Positions 44,480 to 54,479 of a stretch of DNA of 64,000 nucleotides are shown piece by piece. Within the stretch, counting starts at the first letter, position 1; every line of letters begins with the position of its first letter. A program made the position numbers and the translations under genes. The notes beneath the pieces were generated by a model that saw only the letters and a program-made list of their open reading frames with translations, ran no database searches and had not been told where the DNA came from. The DNA is from Massospora cicadina (taxonomy: Eukaryota > Entomophthoromycota > Entomophthoromycetes > Entomophthorales > Entomophthoraceae): NCBI GenBank assembly GCA_022478985.1, contig JAKSZP010014446.1, positions 310,001 to 374,000 on the forward strand, written 5' to 3'.

Positions 44480-44914
44480 CTAAGATCCTGCAGCCTCAGG
44501 AAAATGATTATGGAAAGATACAATCAGGTCTTGGGCATGTACACAATCCCGTGCTGGCACGCAACTGTTCTCTGCTGCATCAAACCCTTTCCAGGATACC
44601 AGGTACTCAAGGCGTCGCTTAACCCGGCGGGAGGCTACTATCTCCTCCACTTCCCATTCTGGTGCCCCATCCATAAGATAAGCCTTGGGAGTCACATGAG
44701 GAGGGCCCTCAAACAATGTCAACTTGCTTTCATGAAAGATGGAGAAGATCCAAAATGAAGAGGGAAGATCCAACTGGTATGAGGCATGTCCCACCTTTCT
44801 AACTACACGGTAAGGACCAATCCTCTTTGGACCCAGATTTTTGCATGGCTGCTTGATAGGGATGTTGCGAGCATCAAGTATCACGAGATCCCCTTCCTTG
44901 TATGCTGGACCCAC
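44480..44914 (-). pseudogene. B1 integrase C-terminal domain and chromodomain
   Basis: 144-codon open piece. The first part (GDLVILDARNIPIKQPCKNL, GPKRIGPYRVVRKVG, YQLDLPSSFWIFSIFHESKL) is the GPY/F-type integrase C-terminal domain. The end (VEEIVASRRVKRRLEYLVSW KGFDAAENSCVPARDCVHAQ) is a chromodomain, with the aromatic cage residues partly recognisable (Y, W and an N/C where W is common). Known chromoviruses use this domain to tether integration to modified histones. It stops at 44480. The next 100 bases are open again in the same frame up to the PPT. Confidence 0.88.
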
Positions 44915-45023
44915 TCAGTGCTTTCCATCGACATTCTCTTATAAGCCAGCATAGCCGCCTCCAAACTTGTGGACACCCCTTAATGGACCTTCTTGAGAGT
45001 CTTAGCAAAGTCCAGCACCGCTT

Positions 45024-45796
45024 TCACTTTGGAACCACATCTGGGCTCCATGTTAAAAGCAGGGTTAAAGCCATGGTTAGCAAAAAAGGGTAAACAACCG
45101 ATTGATGAAGCAAAGTGTTGTTGTAACTAAACTGGGCCATGGGAAGGTGAGGAACCCAATCTGAATGGTCTGCTGTGGTGTAACAACGCAGAATTGTTCC
45201 AAGCACTGGTTCACTCGCTAGTCTGCCCATCTGATTGGGGGTGATAAGCAGTTGAACGGCAGGGGCGAATCTGAAGAGTCTTACACAACTCTTCCCAAAA
45301 GATGGAGGTGCACTGGGGTCCCCAATCACTAATGATTTCTTGAGGAACCCATGAAGTGCAAATACATGGGCGACGAAGAGCCTGGCCATTTCAGCAGCAG
45401 TTATAGTTGTTCTGAAAGGAATAAAGTGGGCTAGCTTTGTAAAGCGGTCCACCACCACCATTAATGCATCATACCCTCTAAAACGGGTTACTCCACAATG
45501 AAATCCAATGATAGGGAAGTCCAGGGCCCTTCAGCCTTTTGGACTGGTACCAGCAACCCTGCTAAAGGTTGCCGATTAAGTTTCATTTGATTGCAGATCA
45601 GGCACTCTTTACAGTACCGCCCTACCTGAACAGGCAAGCCCTTCCAATTGTAAGTGCGTTGTATCAACTCCAAGGTCTTTGCTTTCCCAGGATGACCAAC
45701 AGTGATTCCGCCATAATGGTCCTGGATGATCTCCAGGCGCAGTGGTCCAGCAGGAACCCATAAGCGACCCTGAAACCACACCATCTCATCCTTCAC
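45024..45796 (-). pseudogene. B1 integrase zinc-binding and DDE core
   Basis: The piece 45796-45488 has IIQDHYGGITVGHPGKAKTL with the two His and YCKECLICNQMK with the two Cys, then PWTSLSLDFIVE with the first catalytic Asp. The piece 45461-45024 starts MVVVDRFTKLAHFIPF, continues through SLVIGDPSAPPSFGKS (second Asp in VIGD), then frameshifts, with HSDWVPHLPMAQFSYNN near the end. One stop or shift near 45470 and others around 45250 break it. Confidence 0.82.
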
Positions 45797-46128
45797 GTGA
45801 TAACTTATGGATAAGTCCTCCTGGTTCAGGGCGCTCTTAGCGAGAACAACAGCATATTCAGCTGATAACTGCTTGAGAATGAACTACCTTTTATAAACAT
45901 ATTATATTATGCTGCATTTTCCAGAGGCATGAGCGCTGGCATATGTACTATGGACTTAAGAAGTTGAGGCAGAATCATAATCGGTGGAATCATCAACTGG
46001 GTGTTGTGAATCTCTACCTCCTTTGGATTGGGAGCCAAAGCAGGGTTGCGGCTCAAAGCATCCGCCAAACCATTCTCCTTGCCCTTAGTAAACTCATAGG
46101 AAAATGTAAATAGGGCAAGGGTCTCATG

Positions 46129-46670
46129 TCAACGGGTCTGACCTGGTGTTAGAACATGTGGAGCACGGTAGTACAACAGGGCCTGGTGGTCAGTGCGTGC
46201 CCAGAATGGTTGGGAAGAGCCATGTAAGTGGTGACGCCAATAAATCAGCGCCTCCACCACTGCTATTAACTCCTTGTCATATACGGCGTAGTTTAACTCA
46301 TGCAGAGACATTTTCCTAGAAAAATATCCCACAGGATGCTCAGACCCATCTTCACTACCTGTAACAGGGCAGCCGCAATGGCGAAGTTGGAAGCATCTGA
46401 GGACACAATGAACTCCTTTGCAGGGTCAACATGGCGAAGGATGGATGTGGATAACAAGGTGCACTTCACCGCTTGGAAAGCATTCTCCAAAATGGGGGAC
46501 CACTGAAGCACCTTGGCCCCGCTAGCCTTATATAAGGGAGCTGCCACCTCAGAGAGATTGGGTGTAAACTTCTTGAGGAATGTACACGTCCCCAAAAAGC
46601 TCCTCAATTCCTTGACAGAGGTGGGGGTAGGCCACTCACGAATAGCCTTCTCCTTGTCTGGAGTTATCAT
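46129..46670 (-). pseudogene. B1 RT thumb and RNase H
   Basis: ITPDKEKAIREWPTPTSVKE, LRSFLGTCTFLKKF, FIVSSDASNFAIAAALLQVV (RNase H catalytic Asp), then in the next frame SRKMSLHELNYAVYDKELIA (Glu) and FWARTDHQALLYY (Asp). All three motifs are present. Two overlapping pieces show a single frameshift near 46310. Confidence 0.85.
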
Positions 46671-46734
46671 ATGGACCTAGTCAAAAACGACGTTGTCCAA
46701 AAGAGTAACCTGGGACTTGAAGAATTCGCATTTA

Positions 46735-47213
46735 CTAATCTTTATGGGTAAGGCAAGCGGCCCTCAAACTCTCCACTACTTGTTGAAGGTGTACTGTATG
46801 TGACTCATGATCGGGGGAAAGCACTATAATGTCATCCATGTAGGCAACCGCACATACCCCCAAAAATTCTCCCAACGCAGCATCAATGCGGCGTTGAAAG
46901 ACGGCAGGGGCATTATTAAGCTCAAAGGGCATAACCCAGAACTGGAAATTTTCTTTTCTGGTGCAGAATGCAATTAACCATTCTTGGCCCTTCTTTATCC
47001 AGATTTGATTGAATGAATTATGCAGTCCAGCTTGGAGAAGACCTTTGCCTTCTCCACATAGCGCGCAATCTGGGAATCTAAAGGGATGGGATGGAGGTCG
47101 GGTACAGTCACATTGTTTAAGTTACCATAATTGACACACGGACGTAAAGTTCCATCAGCCTTCTCCAAAGAGAAGTGGGGAGCAAACAGGGGAGGTACGC
47201 TGAAAGATGGCAC
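46735..47213 (-). pseudogene. B1 reverse transcriptase core
   Basis: EKADGTLRPCVNYGNLNNVT, then KVFSKLDC (first catalytic Asp), then MPFELNNAPAVFQRRIDAAL and VCAVAYMDDIIVLSPDHESH. YMDD is at 46831-46842. The frame breaks near 46990 and at 46735. Catalytic aspartates are intact. Confidence 0.88.
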
Positions 47214-47556
47214 CTTTGGCCAACTGCTCCTTTACCCATACATCTAGAACCTCTTCCTCCAAGACAGTCAATGGGTATATGAGGGGAAGAAATATGCACC
47301 AGATCCACAGTGAGTTTAAATTCACAATCAAACTCATAATGTTCTGGTAGCGTACTAGCTGAAGCTGCATCAAAAGAAGATGCCAACTCCTCCAAACAAG
47401 AAGGTAAGGAAAGTCCCACGGTGATCTTCAGCAAAGGGGTAAGATATGGAATGGGAACATTGTGCCAATGGGGTAATTTTCCTTGGGCATTATCCTCAGA
47501 CAAAGGAACAATCAACTGGTGACCGTTTGTCAAAGACAGGGATAAAATGTTTTCTT

Positions 47557-48609
47557 TTAAATTAGTTCTGACGTCAAACTTCCGCCACCACTCAACACCC
47601 AAAATGAAGTAAACAAGAGGTTTCTGATAGCTAGAAACTGGTCAGACAATAGATAAGAACCTACCTGGAAATTAACTGACCCCATAATGTTCTTTGTGGA
47701 AATACCTTGAAATGCCCCACCTCTAACCATACCACCTGGTGAGTAACTCAACTCAAGGTAGTCAGCAAGGTTTTGGTCAATAAAATTATTTGAGGCACCA
47801 GTATCCACCAAAATAGTTGTGCTGAACTTTCCATAAGAGGATTTAAGGGTAGCAGTCAACAAGAAGTATCCAGAATGGGATTTATTTAACGCAGAAAACG
47901 CCAACAACTCACCAGGAAATTCTTCCTCTGGCTTGAACAAGCCATCAGGGTATGTTTTGGAATCATAGAAGGGGTAGGGATAGTGGTCCACTCTTACTAC
48001 TGAGGCCACATATCCCACCACACCTTCTGCAGGTGCATATACATCTTTATATTTATAACAAAGTTCCTTTTCAATTTCCTGAGAACCCCTAATCATGGTA
48101 GGGGTCAAACGAGGGTTCTCAGGAGTAATTTGATATACAGAAATAGGGTCCTCATCCAGCCCATATGAGCAAATAAACAGTTCGGTTTGGGATAAATCGT
48201 TCACATTATAAAATGCGTTTTCCAGTTCTAACAAACCCATACTCACTCTGAGGGTTTGGTGTGCATTGCTATCCAAGGCCATCACCCCCAAGCCTAGAGT
48301 CAATGCCTCGCCATGCACCTCAAAACGTGTTGGGGAGAGAAAACAATAACGGAATCCTTTTTTTCTAAATTTGGGTTTGGACCCTCCAATGTTCCCAATT
48401 TCTGCTAAGACGGGGAGAAAATCAGTAGGAAGCATCTCATGATTCAAGGAAAAATCACTAGTTGAGGACGCAATATTTATAGGGATGACCATGGGTGACA
48501 TCATTGCGGCGGAATTTTCTGAAACCTTTACTTCATTCTCGGGGATAGACCCCTGTACAGTTCCAAATTTAGAAGAAGTAGAAGGATTAGAAGGATAAGA
48601 TTCCCTCAT
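47557..48609 (-). CDS. B1 N-terminal region plus protease ORF
   Basis: 350-codon open frame from MRESYPSNPSTSSKFG. The first 250 residues (for example RKKGFRYCFLSPTRFEVHGE and SVYQITPENPRLTPTMIRG) match no Gag motif I know. No major homology-type pattern or zinc knuckle is seen. Around residues 265-280, TTILVDTGASNNFIDQNLAD is the retropepsin active site, with a PGGMVRG-type flap region after it. The downstream frames shift into RT. Homologous decayed sequence exists in B2. The longest intact ORF in the window. Confidence 0.75.
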   Translation of the reverse strand: MRESYPSNPSTSSKFGTVQGSIPENEVKVSENSAAMMSPMVIPINIASSTSDFSLNHEMLPTDFLPVLAEIGNIGGSKPKFRKKGFRYCFLSPTRFEVHGEALTLGLGVMALDSNAHQTLRVSMGLLELENAFYNVNDLSQTELFICSYGLDEDPISVYQITPENPRLTPTMIRGSQEIEKELCYKYKDVYAPAEGVVGYVASVVRVDHYPYPFYDSKTYPDGLFKPEEEFPGELLAFSALNKSHSGYFLLTATLKSSYGKFSTTILVDTGASNNFIDQNLADYLELSYSPGGMVRGGAFQGISTKNIMGSVNFQVGSYLLSDQFLAIRNLLFTSFWVLSGGGSLTSELI

Positions 48610-49398
48610 TTCCAGAGGCGCGCATGATTTTTGGCTTCTGTATTTATATGATTTGATCTGATGATGGCCAAATTAACTGGCCCCTTCCAGGTTGAAACAG
48701 AAAAACTACCCCAAAGGGTTTTGCTAAGATGATCAAATTTGGATTGAAGTGACTTCCAAACTGGGGAGTTTCACATTGATATGTCCAAGCTAAAACGGAG
48801 AAACAACGTTTTAACTTCATCAGTTAATGGCAAAGCCTGTTCTTTTTCACAGAATTCACTCAATTATACTTTCATCGGATGACCTGCTTGATGCAGAGAA
48901 AAGAAATTGAAGAAGGAATGGAGGCATGCTTCATCAGGTCAATTCTGCTCCAAGACCTGTTCCAAACCCCTATTGCTCACCACAAGAGCGGCTGTGTGCG
49001 GAGTACTGCAAAAACCCAGTCACCTGCCTCGGGAGACAACTGGGACAAAAAATCCACTCCTTGCAAATTGGACGTGAACTAGAAGAATTGTTTTTCCCTA
49101 ATGAGGATTTTGGCTCAAGGGAAGCTAGGGCTTGATGAATTTCTAAGTAAATCTCAGGAGAAAGATGGGGATTCACAATATTAGGATTGCAAAAAGTCTG
49201 AGATCACCAGGTACGAGCAGGAAGGGTGGGCACTTCCCAATTGGTAGTTGCAAGAATAACGCCAAGATGCACCAATACAAAACCAAATGAGAAAACTGTG
49301 GTGAGCACCATCGTGGCAGTGACAAATGGCCAGCGCACCCAATTTACTAATGATGAAAGTCCCACACGGATAATTCTTATGCTTGTATAATAAAAAGG
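48610..49398 (-). pseudogene. B1 gag-position region, poorly conserved
   Basis: Between the 5' LTR and the 350-codon ORF are only about 790 bp. One short frame (49176-48970) starts MNPHLSPEIYLEIHQALASL and contains CPSC. The rest has many stops. A typical sushi Gag would need about 1 kb with a capsid core, and I see none, so gag is deleted or very diverged. Confidence 0.4.
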
Positions 49399-49410
49399 TT
49401 AGTCGACTAA
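49399..49410 (-). other. B1 primer-binding site, self-priming type
   Basis: The perfect palindrome TTAGTCGACTAA directly abuts the 5' LTR, with no TGG. The predicted RNA 5' end (sense TTGGTCGACTTT, 49842-49831) can pair with it over about ten bases with one G:U pair, as in Tf1-type self-priming. Confidence 0.6.
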
Positions 49411-50302
49411 TGTCAAGAGAGTGTCTGTAACTCTATCGTTCCCAGCAAGGTGATGTGGGATGAAAACCCACATTGCTAGGGAACTAGCCATTAATAAAAA
49501 AGATAAGAAGACACCTCGAACAGGGCCTGTGCAAAAGGTACTCCAGGCAAGGGTGTAGAATGCAACATATAAGACCAGGTAAGTTAGGAACATAACCGCT
49601 TGAGTGGACCCCAGAGGGGAGTCCATAATCAAGTGTAACTTGGCGTCAGGGAGCTTGGGTGCCTCGATCTGGAGGGGACCTGGGCGGCCCAAGGGAGCAC
49701 CTGGGATTCTGCTAAATTGTGATAGAAGGTAGTGGCCCACATAGTTGGAGACCTCCCCAAAGAGGTCCACCACTTAGTTAGCCCAAGGAACCATAAGTAA
49801 AACGTAAAAAAATGGGTAATTTATTTAAGAAAAGTCGACCAACAAGGAATGTTGGTCGCAAAAACATATTTAAAGTGTGCCAGGGAAATTTGGGTTCTGC
49901 GGAAATGCGCCCAAGCCTTGACGCTCCAATAAACAGACACTTCCGTCTGTTTTAGTAAAATACACTGAAAGTGCCTTCACTCAAGTAATCATTGAAGACA
50001 TATTTTACCCAAGCTCAAAATTTCATAACTTGAGTGGGACTCAAACCCTTGCTCTCCAACCAAGTGAATCAAACCATCTTTGTTTATAACGTAAATCATT
50101 TGTTTTAGTGCCTGGGCCGAGATCAGAGGCTGGGCATTTTTCACCCCATTAGTTTCAACCTGGGAATGCTTGGCTTGCACCCAGCGTTGATCCAAGGTGT
50201 GTTTCAGGTCAGGAAGAGCATGAAGTTTCACTTACTGGACCTCCTGTCGCCCAGCCTTGTCTTTAGCATCTGTTTATATTATAAAGTCATCCAACCATGA
50301 CA
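49411..50302 (-). repeat. B1 5' LTR
   Basis: 892 bp, TGTCAAGAG...CCATGACA. The TATA-like TTTAAATA is at 49866-49873, the GACCAAC...GTTGGTC hairpin at 49837-49857 and the CCTCCCCAAAGAGG hairpin at about 49752-49765. It also carries the U3 frame (49989-50302: KLHALPDLKHTLDQRWVQAK, NAQPLISAQALKQ). Confidence 0.93.
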
Positions 50303-50307
50303 GCTTC

Positions 50308-50551
50308 AAGTTAGTTTAATTACTAAGTCAGATCAATGTAATGAGGGTTCTTCTTTTTCTTCTTAAACCTTAAGTTTTTTAATACTAATAAAAGAACCTT
50401 AAAAATCCACCCCTATTTACACTTTAAAGAATCTCCTTTTAAGTCAAGGTTTTTTAGCTATAGCTAGCTTTAATACTCCAGCAATGCCCAAACTGTTGTG
50501 ATCCTGTGCACCTAGCACCTGCAAGCACTCACATCTGCCAGGATTCCAACA
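50308..50551 (+). repeat. Element G 5' LTR, right part
   Basis: 244 bp continuing the LTR after B1 and ending CCAACA. It matches 56560-56797. Confidence 0.88.
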
Positions 50552-50553
50552 AG

Positions 50554-50571
50554 TGGTGCTCACTACAGAGG
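50554..50571 (+). other. Element G primer-binding site
   Basis: TGGTGCTCACTACAGAGG, two bases after the LTR end. Confidence 0.65.
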
Positions 50572-50709
50572 TTACCTGTACCCCACAATTGTTAAGACTG
50601 GGCTCCCAAGGCCCAGTCCGCCACCAGCCCTACAATACTCACTCCCATATGTGGCCATACCACTCCAATTGGTCCTTTCCAATTGGATGGCCTTGCTGGG
50701 CACGCCATG

Positions 50710-50830
50710 CTGAGGTGCGGTGCACCAGCCTCTGTCACCTCAGTCCTCGGGCAGAGGTCCCTCCCAAAACCAATATCCACTCATGAGGTCAATGGGCTGA
50801 GGTGCGGCTAACCAGCCTCTGTCACATCAA
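50710..50830 (+). repeat. Duplicated GC-rich segment in G leader
   Basis: GCTGAGGTGCGG...CCAGCCTCTGTCAC occurs twice (about 50710 and 50789). It lies in an unusually GC-rich leader of an AT-rich window. CCAATTGG also occurs twice near 50660-50690. Confidence 0.7.
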
Positions 50831-51242
50831 GCCACTCTGGCTCCCTGCCAGCCAGGGCAAGACCTCTCCAAAAAGGAGCCCAGCGCATCCATCCCCTTTC
50901 CCTGGAGCACCGCCATCTGCTGTCCAACAACTCACATTAAATAAATTAGATTTAAATAAAATGTCTCAGCAAAAAGCAGTCTTTATTGGAAGAGGTGAAC
51001 TTGAAGTTGATATAGAATTCCAAAGTGAGGGCCCATTGGGGTTTGAACTCACTTTGAAATACTTCCAAAAAAGGCTAGAAGAATTGTGGGTAATGAGGGG
51101 TGCAAAAGCCTCCAGAATTGATTGCAACCAGGCAACTTGGCGGAGAAATGGAGGGGAACCTCAGAACAAACAACCAATCAGGCGAACCAATTATTTAAAT
51201 CTTCCGTTATTGACCCAAATAGGAAAATCCTACTTAGAATAA
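50802..51242 (+). CDS. Unrecognised ORF in the leader of element G
   Basis: 146 codons open between the PBS and gag. The first third is proline/serine-rich. From an internal ATG near 50961 it reads MSQQKAVFIGRGELEVDIEF, GPLGFELTLKYFQKRLEELW and further charged sequence, with better coding character. The related element A has no such leader, because its gag starts right after the PBS. It may be an acquired segment or an extra ORF. No domain recognised. Confidence 0.4.
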   Translation: MRLTSLCHIKPLWLPASQGKTSPKRSPAHPSPFPGAPPSAVQQLTLNKLDLNKMSQQKAVFIGRGELEVDIEFQSEGPLGFELTLKYFQKRLEELWVMRGAKASRIDCNQATWRRNGGEPQNKQPIRRTNYLNLPLLTQIGKSYLE

Positions 51243-51343
51243 TGGAAATTGCAACTATTGACATACACGAATCTCATAATTCCCAACCTTATGGGATTCA
51301 TGTGCGATTGCAATTGTTACAACAATCTCCCAACTAAAATGGA

Positions 51344-52640
51344 AGCCATTCAAGTGAGTAACACTCCTACCCTTCCCTCTAAAATGAACTAAGGATAGTT
51401 GCAATTTGAACAGAAACTATCAAGCGCTCTATCTTTGCGTAAAAAGCTCGTACAGTGCCCCTAAACCCCACTTTAAAGACAAGTTCACCCCAGTGAGGGC
51501 AGCATTGCCTCTTTTGTGTATGTTTTAGAATTTTCCTTACAAGAAATGACTGCTAACAGAAAAGCAAGCACATCCGTCCTCGCTTAAGTTGCCTGGCACA
51601 AGAAGTGATGTTCAATCATATGGACACACTATGTACCTGGTCAGAGGTTAAAAAATCCTCATAGCTGAATTTGGTTTCAAGAAGAGTCTAAACAGGGAAA
51701 AACAGGCCTTTATGTGCTTTATTATTTATGAAGGTGATCTGATCACTGCCTTTGCTGAGCGGTTTTACCTCGCCACCCAGAGGTTTTAACGTTTAACATG
51801 CAACCCTTGATGATGCCATCGCTGCCCTGTTAACTTGGTTAGCTTCTCAACCTTCTCTAGTCAGGCATATCATCTCGGTGAAGCATAACTTCCAGAAAGT
51901 TCATAACATAAAAGAGGCTTTGTCTGATGCTGCTGATTTTTATACCTGTATAACAAACAATGAAGTTGTGGTAAAACCCTAAGTCCTAGACATTGAGAAT
52001 CTTTTGCCTGTAGACCAGTGGACGGAGTCTCCAGCGACACCCACGGGCCCACCTGTGCCTGTTCGCCCCTTTAAACCTGCTCCTTCAGTGAAACTAAAAA
52101 CTTATACTTAATCTCATAGGTCTGAGACTCCAAAAATACCAGCCAAGTACTTTTTCACAAGCTCATTGAAGCCAAAGTGCCTTCTCCCCCAGACAAGCTG
52201 ATAGTTGCACACCCTAACAGTAACACTTGCAACATGAAAGGGCCTGTTGTAAAAGCGTCTGGTAGGAAGATAGCCACTACACCTGAAGTGCTTAACCCTA
52301 ACTTACATCCTATCTCCCTTTGGCTTTCATAGACATCCCCTCAGATAATGAATCTGAAGGAGGTTATGAAGACTTGAGGCACTATGTCCTTGGAGCCCCA
52401 ACTGAAGTAGAAATACCAGACTGTCTAAACCCTGAAGGCGCAGATAAGACCGTGATACCCAATGACAACTATTGAGCCAAGTTCTGAGGTGCCCTGATGT
52501 TTCGACACTATTAGTGATACTGACCAGCTCATTGCTTTGATGATCTGCCCTATGTCACATGTTCATAATCTTTAATTATTTAAAGTTAGATACCCTGAAA
52601 CTGTTAATAAACTAACCTCTACTTTCCGTCTTAAGGAGAT
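51344..52640 (+). pseudogene. Element G gag remnant
   Basis: It begins MEAIQVSNTPTLPS (about 51344), like element A, and hits stops soon after. FKKSLNREKQAFMCFIIYEG, then LITAFAERFYLATQRF (about 51680-51790), is the capsid-like block shared with A. Later stretches are Pro/Ser-rich. No zinc knuckle is seen. Frames are heavily broken. Confidence 0.65.
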
Positions 52641-52654
52641 TTTACTTTTTCCCC

Positions 52655-52978
52655 TTGGTTTGGTGGGGAGAACCCCATGTAGAGGTAGTCATCAACAAGG
52701 TGCAGGTCATGGCCACCCTGGACACTGGCTCCTCAATTAATATTAGTTTTTCTTCTAGACCCATCATGAAGATCAAATTGGCACCTGACCTGGACTACTC
52801 CCAAGAGTATGGGACGGCAGTTCCTGCCAGCACTCACGCATTAGTTCCTACTTCTCCATACCCCTCCAATTTGACAAGCTTATCTTGTTGGCTCCCGCTG
52901 TGGCTTTGGGGGGCAACTATTATGACATGCTTAGTGGCACTCAGTTTTTCATCGAATACAATGGAACTATCAACCTGA
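52655..52978 (+). pseudogene. Element G protease
   Basis: VEVVINKVQVMATLDTGSSI contains the DTGS active site. DYSQEYGTAVPASTHALVPT matches the protease of A (NQEFGTAVPNNTRAI). The frame changes before the LLG-type end. Confidence 0.78.
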
Positions 52979-53091
52979 ATCAGATTTACCTCTCCCTGAT
53001 CAACTATGAGGTGCCTCTGGTTCTAGCCAATAATGAGCCCCTCAAAAAATAGTACTCCTTCCTGATTGAATACCTTTCTTCTGCTTTATCA

Positions 53092-53424
53092 TTGCACTAC
53101 ACCACATCTGGAAGCTATACAAAATTACTTCCAGAGTCTGTGGACGCCGTTGAAGGCATCGCTCTTTATGCCTCACAGGAGATGGTAATTAGGACAGGGG
53201 AGATATGGGTGGTTGACACCAAGATTATTTTACAAGTCCCCTGGAGCTGTTTATTTCACCTTTCAAGCATTGACGAATTAAGTCATCTAGATCCCCAGGT
53301 ACTAACTGAAATAATAGATCTTGACTACCAGCGATCTATCAGTATTCCTAAGAAAACTCACCAAGAAGGTCATGTTTGTGAAAAAACATCAGGAGATATG
53401 AAAAGATTTGCTCATTCTCCTTGA
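53092..53424 (+). pseudogene. Element G PR-RT linker
   Basis: MHYTTSGSYTKLLPESVDAV corresponds to LHYTTSGRNTKKFPDSVDAR in element A. It carries no catalytic motif. The C-terminal part is diverged. Confidence 0.6.
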
Positions 53425-53739
53425 TGATATTGCATGAGTTCACTGCATTGGGTCTATATTATAGATGGGACCAACTACTGACAGACCGTTGTGTGCTTTT
53501 CCTGATTATCATATCTCAGACAACTAACACCAAACGAGCTTAAAGAAGTGCACTACTAAATAGATGACTATAGTGATATTTTCATTAAGTCTGATCATTA
53601 TTATGGGCACTTGAACTTTGGGGCCACACAATTGATATTTTTGATGCCAATCCCATTATTCTAAACCCTACCACAAGTCAGAGGTTGAGGAGCAACAGAC
53701 TGAGGATGAAGCTCAGGCAATTGCTAGACGCTGAGTACT

Positions 53740-54230
53740 AGTACCTTCCCAAAGCCCTTGGGCGTCTCCCTTGCTACTTATTAAAATGAATATGGAGGTC
53801 ATTGGTTTGTTATGGACTACCATAAACTGAACAACCTCACCAAAAAGACAGATATTCCATCTTTTGAATTTATTATGACATTGCCCAACTCTCTGGCTTC
53901 AAATTATTCTCTGCTATGGATTCAGCTAGAGGATACTGGCAGATAGACCTCTCCACTCAAGATCAAGAGAAATAAGCTCTTATCTGCAGTGAAGGCCTAT
54001 TACAGCCTACAGATTGCCATAAGGGTTTTACAAAGCACCCGCCTCATTCCAACTTGCATTGGATCATATCTTATGGGATCTCAAGCTGAGTTGCTTGATA
54101 GTCTATCTCAATAACATCACGTTTTTTCTAAAACTTTTAATGAGCATCTTGCTCTTATAAAAGAAGTCTTGCAACTTATCCACAACTCTATTATTCAGCT
54201 CAAGCCTTCAAAGTGCATTCTTTAAATAAA
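53740..54230 (+). pseudogene. Element G reverse transcriptase, active site changed
   Basis: SPWASPLLLIK (start of RT), AMDSARGYWQI-like text split across frames near 53915, then YKAPASFQLALDHILWDLKL. The YLDD site reads YLNN (tat ctc aat aac, 54104-54115): both aspartates are changed to Asn by G-to-A. This would abolish polymerisation. Several stops. Confidence 0.75.
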
Positions 54231-54479
54231 GGCTAGATTTACTTGAACATTTCATCTCACAAGAGGGAGATTAACCCTTACAATACAGAGTAGAAGCAAT
54301 ATTAAAATTACTTTTCCCCAAAACCTGCAAGATATCCAGGTTTTTCTTGGTATGATGGGACATAACCATCAGTTCATTGCCAAGTTTGCTCAGCTCAGTG
54401 AGCCTTTCGTTTGGCTATTAGCAAAAAACACTCTTTTATCTTAGGTATGCAACATAAAAGCTGCGTTTAAAACGTTTAA

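Larger units (their letters stand above)
43486..50302 (-). mobile_element. Sushi-type chromodomain element B1
   Basis: 6817 bp bounded by TGTCA...TGACA and by GCTTC duplications (43481-43485, 50303-50307). Right to left: LTR 49411-50302, PBS palindrome, short gag-like region, 350-codon N-terminal/protease ORF, RT (YMDD), RNase H, integrase with HHCC, chromodomain, PPT, LTR 43486-44376. Its LTRs are the most alike of any pair in the window, so it is the youngest insertion. Confidence 0.93.
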
